DNA from: Pedobacter polysacchareus
GTDB lineage: Bacteria > Bacteroidota > Bacteroidia > Sphingobacteriales > Sphingobacteriaceae
Direction of reading: 5' to 3'
DNA: 64,000 nt
Assembly (NCBI RefSeq): GCF_019802255.1
Contig: NZ_JAHYSS010000002.1
Location: 248,001-312,000, forward strand
The position numbers and the translations under genes were made by a program. The stretch's first letter is position 1. Every line of letters starts with the position of its first letter. This document shows positions 57,796 to 64,000 of this stretch, piece after piece. Under the pieces are notes generated by a model. The model saw only the letters and a program-made list of their open reading frames with translations, searched no databases and was not told the origin of the DNA.

Positions 57796-59283
57796 ATGAA
57801 GAAAATTTTGATAGCCAATAGGGGCGAGATAGCATTGCGTATCATGCGTTCTGCACGTGAAATGGGAATTAAAACGGTAGCCGTTTATTCGGAAGCCGAT
57901 AGAACAGCACTTCATGTGCGCTATGCCGATGAGGCCATCTGTATCGGGCCGGCAGCATCAAATCAAAGTTATCTGCTTGGGGAAAAAATTATTGAAGCTT
58001 GTCAGATAACGGGCGCAGATGCGATCCATCCTGGCTATGGTTTCTTGTCTGAAAATGCCAGTTTTGCAAGGCTAGTGAAGGCTGCTGGCCTGATTTTAAT
58101 CGGCCCAACACCGGAAGCAATGGAAATCATGGGAAATAAGCTTTCTGCAAAAGCGGCAGCATTGAAATACCAGATCCCGATGGTTCCAGGAACAGAAGAG
58201 GCCATCACGGATATTGAAGAAGCCAAATCAAGAGCGGTAGCAGTAGGTTTTCCAATCCTGATCAAAGCAGCTGCCGGTGGTGGTGGAAAAGGAATGCGCG
58301 TGGTAGAAAAGGTCAGCGATTTTGAAGAACAAATGCACTTGGCTGTGAGCGAAGCAACTTCTGCTTTCGGCGATGGTGCTGTATTTATAGAACGTTACGT
58401 GTCTTCGCCCAGACATATTGAAATACAGGTCCTGGGAGATACTCATGGCAATATTGTACACCTTTTTGAACGCGAATGTTCTGTACAGCGCAGGCATCAA
58501 AAGGTGATAGAAGAAGCGCCTTCCAGCGTGCTTACAGAAGAAATCAGAGCAAAAATGGGCAAATGTGCCGTTGATGTGGCCAGATCCGTAAACTATGTAG
58601 GGGCCGGTACTGTGGAGTTTATTCTGGATGAAAACCTTGATTTCTTCTTTTTAGAGATGAATACCCGACTTCAGGTAGAACATCCGGTAACGGAATTGAT
58701 CACTGGACTGGACCTGGTCAAAGAGCAGATTAAAATAGCCCGTGGCGAAGCACTTTCCTATGCGCAGGAAGACCTGAAAATTCATGGTCATGCGATTGAA
58801 TTGAGGGTGTATGCGGAAGATCCAGAGAACAACTTTTTGCCTGATATAGGCATACTTGAAGTTTATCAAACGCCAAAAGGAAATGGGGTACGTGTAGATG
58901 ATGGCTTTGAACAAGGCATGGAAATCCCTATTTATTATGATCCGATGATCGCCAAATTGATTACTTATGGTCAGAACCGCGAGGAAGCGATGGAAAGAAT
59001 GATCAGGGCTATTGACGAATATCACATTACCGGGATAAAAACTACGTTGGGTTTTGGTAAATTTGTAATGCAGCATGAAGCCTTTAGATCAGGGAATTTC
59101 AACACACATTTCGTAAGCAAATATTTTAGCCCGGACCGGATGAAGCTGAGTGACGAAAATGAAGCGCTAATGGCAGCAGTCATAGCTGCAATAACTTATA
59201 AAAAGAAACCAGATGTATTGATTGCTGAATCTCAGGAACAGCAAATCAGCAATTGGAAAAGAAACCGTACAAAATATAATTAG
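57796..59283 (+). CDS. accC: Biotin carboxylase (acetyl-/acyl-CoA carboxylase subunit)
   Basis: Biotin carboxylase uses ATP and bicarbonate to carboxylate biotin on a carrier protein. The 495-residue protein has ANRGEIALRI, HPGYGFLSENASFA, the ATP-grasp loop AAAGGGGKGMRVV (GGGGKGM at 161-167), and EMNTRLQVEHPVTE (R291 to E300). It is about 45 residues longer than E. coli AccC, with a charged C-terminal extension. No biotin carrier or carboxyltransferase gene is adjacent, so whether it serves acetyl-CoA or propionyl-CoA carboxylase is open. It sits between ltaE and ribE with 7-base and 3-base gaps. Confidence 0.92.
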   Translation: MKKILIANRGEIALRIMRSAREMGIKTVAVYSEADRTALHVRYADEAICIGPAASNQSYLLGEKIIEACQITGADAIHPGYGFLSENASFARLVKAAGLILIGPTPEAMEIMGNKLSAKAAALKYQIPMVPGTEEAITDIEEAKSRAVAVGFPILIKAAAGGGGKGMRVVEKVSDFEEQMHLAVSEATSAFGDGAVFIERYVSSPRHIEIQVLGDTHGNIVHLFERECSVQRRHQKVIEEAPSSVLTEEIRAKMGKCAVDVARSVNYVGAGTVEFILDENLDFFFLEMNTRLQVEHPVTELITGLDLVKEQIKIARGEALSYAQEDLKIHGHAIELRVYAEDPENNFLPDIGILEVYQTPKGNGVRVDDGFEQGMEIPIYYDPMIAKLITYGQNREEAMERMIRAIDEYHITGIKTTLGFGKFVMQHEAFRSGNFNTHFVSKYFSPDRMKLSDENEALMAAVIAAITYKKKPDVLIAESQEQQISNWKRNRTKYN

Positions 59284-59286
59284 CAG

Positions 59287-59886
59287 ATGTTTACAGGAAT
59301 TATTGAAACATTAGGAGAGATCACAGCGATTAAAGAAGAAGGTACTAATCTTCATTTTACCGTTCAATCGCAATTGAGTAACGAATTAAAGATTGATCAA
59401 AGCGTGTCCCACAATGGGGTATGCTTAACGGTAGTGGCTTTAACAGAAGATGCACATACCGTAACGGCCATTCAGGAAACCCTGGAAAAGAGCAATCTGG
59501 CTCATTTAAAAGTTGGTAGTAAAGTGAATCTGGAACGCTGTATGCAGATGAACGGACGCCTGGACGGACATATTGTACAAGGTCATGTAGACCAGACCGC
59601 CATTTGTGTAAAAAGAGAAGAATTAGATGGCAGTTGGGAGTATCGCTTTAAATATGACGCACAAAATGGAAATGTGACCGTAGAAAAAGGCTCTGTTAGT
59701 GTAAACGGAATCAGTTTAACTGTCGTAGGCTCAGCAGATGATGAGTTTTCTGTTTTTATCATTCCTTATACTTTCGAGCATACCAACCTTCATCAGGTGG
59801 AAGTTGGAACTACCGTAAACCTTGAGTTCGACATTATCGGTAAGTATGTAGCCCGTTTGGTTGGCCGTACCTCATTATCGCTTTAG
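59287..59886 (+). CDS. ribE: Riboflavin synthase alpha subunit
   Basis: This enzyme joins two lumazine molecules into riboflavin. The 199-residue protein has two lumazine-binding repeats (about 1-90 and 98-190): MFTGIIETLG, SHNGVCLTVV and ERCMQMNGRLDGHIVQGHVD, then SVNGISLTVVG and VNLEFDIIGKYVAR. It starts 3 bases after accC and its last 12 bases overlap the end of the convergent TPR gene. Confidence 0.95.
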   Translation: MFTGIIETLGEITAIKEEGTNLHFTVQSQLSNELKIDQSVSHNGVCLTVVALTEDAHTVTAIQETLEKSNLAHLKVGSKVNLERCMQMNGRLDGHIVQGHVDQTAICVKREELDGSWEYRFKYDAQNGNVTVEKGSVSVNGISLTVVGSADDEFSVFIIPYTFEHTNLHQVEVGTTVNLEFDIIGKYVARLVGRTSLSL

Positions 59887-61023
59887 TTCTTCAATCTTAT
59901 TCTTTATAAAAACGATCAGCTTGGGCTGCTCAGCAGTATTTATCGTTTTCAGGTATTGCTGGTAATAACTAATGGCATTTTTCTTGTCATTTAGCTTGGT
60001 TTCATAAACCAATGCAATGTTATAATATAAACTGCCATTGTTCTCAAATAACAATCCCCGCTTATAAGTAGTGATGGCCTGATCGTTTTTATCAAGACTC
60101 TCATAAGAGTCTCCCAATAAACCATAATAACTGGATGTTTTAGGGGAAATGGCGGCTTTCACCGTTTTTTCCAGATACTTAACGGCGTTCTTGTGGTCCT
60201 TAATTCCGCGGTAACTCAAGGAAATGTTGTACAAAAGTCCTTCCGCATCTTCGCTTTTACTGTTGACCATTAGAAAGTAATTCAGCGCTTTTTGATAATT
60301 CAGCAATAAGAAATAGCTCTTCGCAATATTATTCAGTACGAAGCTGGAACTGTCTCCATAACTCATTAATTTCTCACCGGTCTGAATGGCCTCCTTATAC
60401 TTTTTAGCAGCAATTGTTGCCGGCATTTTCATCTTTAGCAACTGTAGATTGCTGCTGTCGGCAGCTAATGCGGGCTCCAGCACACTTAATGCCTTCTCAA
60501 AATAGTTCATCTTGAAGTAAAGTTCACTTAACTCATAAGCGACATCAGCATCTTCCGGATTCAGTTGATTGGCCTTTTTATAATGGTCAATCATAGGGAT
60601 CAGATCTCCCTGCTCTTTTTCTATACGTCCGATCTGCTTGTAAGCATTGAAATTATTGCTGTCCAGGGTAATGATATGGCTGATATATTCCTTCGCCTTG
60701 CTGTTATTGCCCCTTCTTAAATTGATATTGGCCAGGTTAAATAAACCTGGAATATCATCGGGCTTTTCTGCATAAAGCTTTAGGTAGTTTTTTTCTGCTT
60801 CCGGAAGTTTTCCTGCCATTAAATAGGCATAAGCCAATTGTGAAATCGCTTTTGGGTCATTTATATCCTCCTTATAAATACTTTGCAGGTATTGAGCAGC
60901 ATCCAGGTACCGTTGTGATTGAAAAAAATCCAATAATTTCTCTTTATCTAAAACAGGGTTGGTTTGTGCATTTACAATAACGGTACAGCTCAATATCAAG
61001 AGGGAAAGGAGGAATCTTTTCAT
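59875..61023 (-). CDS. Secreted tetratricopeptide repeat protein
   Basis: The 382-residue protein has a signal peptide (about 1-20, ending VNAQ) and an array of about eight TPR-like units, for example AISQLAYAYLMAGKLPEAEKNY, NPEDADVAYELSELYFK and SSYYGLLGDSYESLDKNDQAI. It is predicted periplasmic or outer-membrane associated, a scaffold or assembly factor. The 3' end overlaps ribE by 12 bases tail to tail, so no independent terminator is possible between them. Confidence 0.8.
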   Translation of the reverse strand: MKRFLLSLLILSCTVIVNAQTNPVLDKEKLLDFFQSQRYLDAAQYLQSIYKEDINDPKAISQLAYAYLMAGKLPEAEKNYLKLYAEKPDDIPGLFNLANINLRRGNNSKAKEYISHIITLDSNNFNAYKQIGRIEKEQGDLIPMIDHYKKANQLNPEDADVAYELSELYFKMNYFEKALSVLEPALAADSSNLQLLKMKMPATIAAKKYKEAIQTGEKLMSYGDSSSFVLNNIAKSYFLLLNYQKALNYFLMVNSKSEDAEGLLYNISLSYRGIKDHKNAVKYLEKTVKAAISPKTSSYYGLLGDSYESLDKNDQAITTYKRGLLFENNGSLYYNIALVYETKLNDKKNAISYYQQYLKTINTAEQPKLIVFIKNKIEELKR

Positions 61024-61218
61024 TTAACGTATAGATTGATTTTATAGGATGATTGCTCGGGGAACAATTTCGTTTCAATAAACTAAGTTATTAGTTTGAT
61101 TTCAGTATTCCAAATTTGAACCTGATAATCTGGTCCAAATGGAGAAAATGAAAACATCTTGGCAAGGTAATTGGTTCTATCAACATATCAATAACAGGTT
61201 AAACTAAATCAAAAAAAC

Positions 61219-61518
61219 ATGGATACATTAAAGAAGTTTGAATTAATGGAGAAGATAGTCAGGGAGTTGGTTGATTTACAGCATTCACAACAAGCGATTA
61301 TCCAGAAGATAGGAAAGATTGAAGTAGATAATATTGAATTGGGGGATAAAAGGCTGGATAAAGATCTTCCAGACATGCACCAGCGGGTTTCAGACAATCT
61401 TGAAACCATCGTAGGAATCCTGGCTTATTTTGGTGACAAAACTGAGAATTTTGGAAATAAAAACAATGTGGAAGCGCTAAAAGAGCAGCAAACCATTGAC
61501 GAGGCTACTGGCCATTAA
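61219..61518 (+). CDS. Small helical protein, unknown function
   Basis: This 99-residue protein is charged and predicted largely helical, with a heptad-like LKKFELMEKIVRELVDLQ stretch at the start and a SDNLETIVGILAYFGDKTEN segment later. There is no signal peptide or cysteine. I recognise no family. It is followed by a good terminator and stands alone, so it is expressed as a single gene. Confidence 0.55.
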   Translation: MDTLKKFELMEKIVRELVDLQHSQQAIIQKIGKIEVDNIELGDKRLDKDLPDMHQRVSDNLETIVGILAYFGDKTENFGNKNNVEALKEQQTIDEATGH

Positions 61519-61571
61519 AGAAACATCATAATAGGTGAATGGATAACTACCATCATCCAGATGAACCTGAG

Positions 61572-61609
61572 AAAAAAGCTGATGCAGGGATTAATGCATC
61601 GGCTTTTTT
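61572..61609 (+). terminator. Rho-independent terminator overlapping the end of the kinase gene
   Basis: AAAAAAGC, GATGCA / TGCATC and GCTTTTTT form the stem (one mismatch) with T run. The right arm lies inside the last codons of the minus-strand kinase gene, so one element serves both strands. Confidence 0.75.
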
Positions 61610-63396
61610 ATTTGTTTATTGCTCAAATCATCTTTTGGCGGGGCAACGGGGATGAATAAATTGAATCGCGTTCCTACACCCAATTCACTTTCCACGCTAA
61701 TAGTCCCATCATTACGCTCCATAAATTCCCTGCATACCACCAATCCGAGTCCTGTTCCTTTTTCATTTAAAGTCCCTCGCGTAGACATGTTCTCTCCGCT
61801 AAATAACTTTTTCACAGTTTCTTCTTTGATACCGACCCCATTATCATGAATCGTCAGCATCATCTGACCTTTTGTATAAACGGAGGAAATATCGATCTCA
61901 CAGCCCTCGTAACAGAATTTTATAGCATTACTCAGTAAATTGCGCACCACAATCTGAATCATCAGCATATCTGCATATACCATGATTCCTGGAAATACAT
62001 CCTGTATAATCTTCACATTTTTTGATTCCGCAGAAGGTAAATGGTAATTTACTTCATTGATGATCATGCTCCTCAAATCGAAATACTCTTTATTGAGTCC
62101 GTATCCTTTTAATTGGCTTCTGGACCAGTGTAAAATATTTTCCAGCAATTCTGTGGTATATAAAATGTCCTTGTTTAAGGTCGGTGATAACATTTTAAAC
62201 TCCTCAATCGTAATCTGATCATTAGAAATCATTTTGAGTACTTCGGAAAGATTCACCAATGGGCCACGAAGGTCATGTGCAATGATGGAAAAAATTCGGT
62301 CCTTTAGCTGATTTAGTTTTTTAAGCTCTTCGGTTTGCTGCTGAGAGCGGGCGGCCTCCTGTTTAAAATGGGTCAGGTCCTGAAATTTAATCACGGTAGC
62401 TACATTGCTCAGCTGATTGTCGTCCAGGTAAATAATATCGGCTTCCAGGTCATGGACACCCAATGGGCTTTCCACGCTGAGTTCCACTTTTCCCGATTGG
62501 TGTTTCCTTAAAAATTCAAAGAAATTATCCTGTTCTGGAAACAGGGATTCAATAGTGGAACCGATGATTTTTTTGCTGTTAGGTTCCTCAAGGTATTTTC
62601 TTAAAGCCTGATTATAATCAATAATTCTGTACTGTTTATCAATCACTACAAAGCCATCTTGTATCAAGTCCAGCACCTTTTCTCTGGCCACAGGCAGTAC
62701 ATCAAAAAGTTTATACCGGTAAGCAGCGAGTGCCACAAAAGCGATGGTTCCTGCAAAAGCAAAAGGGGTAAGGTCTAGGTTTTGGACAGGGCGGAAGCCA
62801 AAAACATAGGCGATATTAGTCACCCAGGGGATGAGCGCAGCAATGATAATGCTGTAATTTTGTCGTTTATAGATGGGATCAGCCTTGCGAAATGCGGCAA
62901 TCAGTAGGTAACTGCCAATGGCCAGTAACGAATAAAAGTAAGCGGTAAATATTTTATACGAGATGCCAGGTTCTATGGACACCGTAGGAAATGGACCGCT
63001 GGTGTCCATGAAATAATTTTTATAATGCAGGTGATGAAGGTCATTGGTCCAAACCAGAAGCGTGGTAATTGAAGTAACACTGACCAATAAAGACAAGTTC
63101 AGAGTTCGCTTATACCAGTACTCTTTTCCGGATAGTTTCAAGCAGAACAGCAGCCAGTAAAGTGGAACTGTAGTAATGCCGATATATTCAATGTCTATGA
63201 AAAATTTTGCTGTCTTTAAATCGCTGGTCGCGAGTTCAAAACCATATCCTAAAGACCAGATGGCATAAGACAGCATGACGAGACCAAAAAGTCGCACTGC
63301 GCCATGGTCTTTGCGGTAAGCATACCAAGATAAGAAAAGCGTGACCGCCCCAAAAAAGATCAAAAAATAAGAGTACGCATTAAATGTAAAATCCAT
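61591..63396 (-). CDS. Histidine kinase with 7TM sensor, PAS domain and HATPase
   Basis: The 601-residue protein has about seven or eight N-terminal membrane helices (about 8-230, His-kinase 7TM type), a PAS-like domain (about 240-345, DGFVVIDKQYRIIDYNQA), a linker coiled coil, a HisKA domain with phosphoacceptor H374 in SIIAHDLRGPLVNL, and a GHKL ATPase domain with NAIKFC, DNGVGI, and GTGLGLVVCREFME. No response regulator gene lies next to it, so its partner is elsewhere. The signal is unknown, but the 7TM module suggests a small membrane-soluble or periplasmic ligand. Confidence 0.9.
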   Translation of the reverse strand: MDFTFNAYSYFLIFFGAVTLFLSWYAYRKDHGAVRLFGLVMLSYAIWSLGYGFELATSDLKTAKFFIDIEYIGITTVPLYWLLFCLKLSGKEYWYKRTLNLSLLVSVTSITTLLVWTNDLHHLHYKNYFMDTSGPFPTVSIEPGISYKIFTAYFYSLLAIGSYLLIAAFRKADPIYKRQNYSIIIAALIPWVTNIAYVFGFRPVQNLDLTPFAFAGTIAFVALAAYRYKLFDVLPVAREKVLDLIQDGFVVIDKQYRIIDYNQALRKYLEEPNSKKIIGSTIESLFPEQDNFFEFLRKHQSGKVELSVESPLGVHDLEADIIYLDDNQLSNVATVIKFQDLTHFKQEAARSQQQTEELKKLNQLKDRIFSIIAHDLRGPLVNLSEVLKMISNDQITIEEFKMLSPTLNKDILYTTELLENILHWSRSQLKGYGLNKEYFDLRSMIINEVNYHLPSAESKNVKIIQDVFPGIMVYADMLMIQIVVRNLLSNAIKFCYEGCEIDISSVYTKGQMMLTIHDNGVGIKEETVKKLFSGENMSTRGTLNEKGTGLGLVVCREFMERNDGTISVESELGVGTRFNLFIPVAPPKDDLSNKQIKKPMH

Positions 63397-63543
63397 CTAA
63401 ATAGGTGATGATAAGGGATCCACTTTTGAATTCTAACACGATTTCAAACTGGCGATTGTAAATATAAAATTACGTAATATACTGATGAATTAAAAATATT
63501 CTTAGTTTTACATATCAGTATAAAATCAACCTAACATTACATT

Positions 63544-64000
63544 ATGAAAAAAATAATCTTATCTGCGTTATTCATCTGTTCGAGCATGATGGCGTTTAGT
63601 CAGATCTTACCTAGCTTTCAATTCGGATTAAAAGGTGGTGTCAATATGACCAAGTTCAGCACAGAAGGTACTTTTAAAAGTGAAAACAGAGCAGGATATT
63701 ATGGTGGTATTTGGGCGCGCATTGGCGCAGCTGGAATTCATTTACAGCCAGAGATGTATATTTCAGGTAAAAACACCACTTTAAAAGATGCCAATGGCTT
63801 TGAGAATAAAGTAGATTTTACAAGTTTAGATATTCCGGTATTAGTAGGTACAAAAATCGGCGCAGCTGGAGTGGGGATTCGTTTAAACACTGGACCAGTG
63901 GTTTCTTTTGTATTGAGCAAAGATCAATCGATTAAAGACGCTACTACTCAGGTGTTCAAAGGAAACTTTAAAGATCAGAACTTTGCATGGCAGTTTGGTG
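63544..64000 (+). CDS. Outer-membrane beta-barrel (porin family / PorT-like) protein, partial
   Basis: The gene starts at ATG 63544 and runs past the window. It has a signal peptide (about 1-20, SMMAFSQ) and the FQFGLKGGVNMTKFS start typical of the small Bacteroidota outer-membrane beta-barrel family, followed by alternating strands (GYYGGIWARIG, GIHLQPEMYIS, SLDIPVLVG). About 152 residues are visible of an expected 190-240. Role unknown; members include PorT-like secretion proteins and general barrels. Confidence 0.8.
   Translation, partial: MKKIILSALFICSSMMAFSQILPSFQFGLKGGVNMTKFSTEGTFKSENRAGYYGGIWARIGAAGIHLQPEMYISGKNTTLKDANGFENKVDFTSLDIPVLVGTKIGAAGVGIRLNTGPVVSFVLSKDQSIKDATTQVFKGNFKDQNFAWQFG

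Noticed and set aside
59875..59886. Tail-to-tail overlap of ribE and the TPR gene
   Set aside because: Only 12 bases; such overlaps are common in compact genomes and need no special explanation.

Overview
The window reads as chromosomal DNA from a Bacteroidota bacterium, most likely the family Sphingobacteriaceae and plausibly Pedobacter. The reasons are: TonB-dependent receptors with N-terminal carboxypeptidase-regulatory-like domains; several good matches to the Bacteroidota -7 promoter element TAnnTTTG with few Shine-Dalgarno sites; a MurE with the DNPR motif of meso-diaminopimelate ligases; a small Hc1-like histone protein; and a division/cell-wall cluster in Bacteroidota order without murF or ddl between murE and mraY. 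The genus is inferred from recalled protein resemblance and was not tested. I see no rRNA, tRNA, CRISPR array, transposase or prophage gene.

Layout. Positions 1-12.2 kb hold the dcw cluster: the end of ftsI, then murE, mraY, murD, ftsW, murG, murC, ftsQ, ftsA and ftsZ, all on + with overlapping or nearly touching ends. Positions 12.3-19.2 kb hold housekeeping genes: an alpha-oxoamine synthase (lipid base formation), an Hc1-like histone, a minus-strand run (ACP phosphodiesterase-like gene, ligA, dapA) and tyrS. Positions 19.2-23.1 kb are a minus-strand operon of a penicillin-acylase-family hydrolase, a small membrane protein and a LuxE-like acyl-activating protein. Positions 23.2-30.8 kb carry a TonB-dependent receptor, a cytoplasmic GH31 alpha-glucosidase and glycogen branching enzyme.

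Positions 30.8-41.3 kb are accessory: TPR protein, MFS transporter, secreted GH29 alpha-L-fucosidase, acyltransferase-3 protein, an XRE regulator diverging from an unknown 216-residue protein, a lipocalin-like protein, a GreA-C-terminus protein, an Lrp regulator with a DMT exporter, and a decayed HAD phosphatase. Positions 41.3-43.8 kb form a compact four-gene minus-strand unit (small CPPTC-tailed protein, integral membrane protein, NarX-type histidine kinase, LuxR-type response regulator), with a divergent GH18-like protein. This is the best candidate for an undescribed system. Positions 44.9-48.1 kb hold a sphingomyelin-synthase-like phosphotransferase, a DUF763 protein, a small HMA-like protein and a lipoprotein.

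Positions 48.3-56.3 kb are carbohydrate-centred: a pfkA / BadF-type kinase paralogue / gap operon, a divergent Nudix-HTH regulator with a degraded Nudix box, a large TonB-type outer-membrane protein, and a second, intact-looking BadF-type kinase. Positions 56.7-59.9 kb are an operon of threonine aldolase, biotin carboxylase and riboflavin synthase. The window ends with a TPR protein, a small unknown gene, a 7TM-PAS histidine kinase and the start of an outer-membrane beta-barrel protein.

How it fits together: the left third makes and divides the cell wall (dapA supplies diaminopimelate to MurE). The centre and right combine glycan release (GH29, GH31), glycogen branching, lower glycolysis and sugar-kinase-like proteins. 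Two unlinked genes (the alpha-oxoamine synthase and the SMS-like protein) point to sphingolipid or sulfonolipid chemistry.
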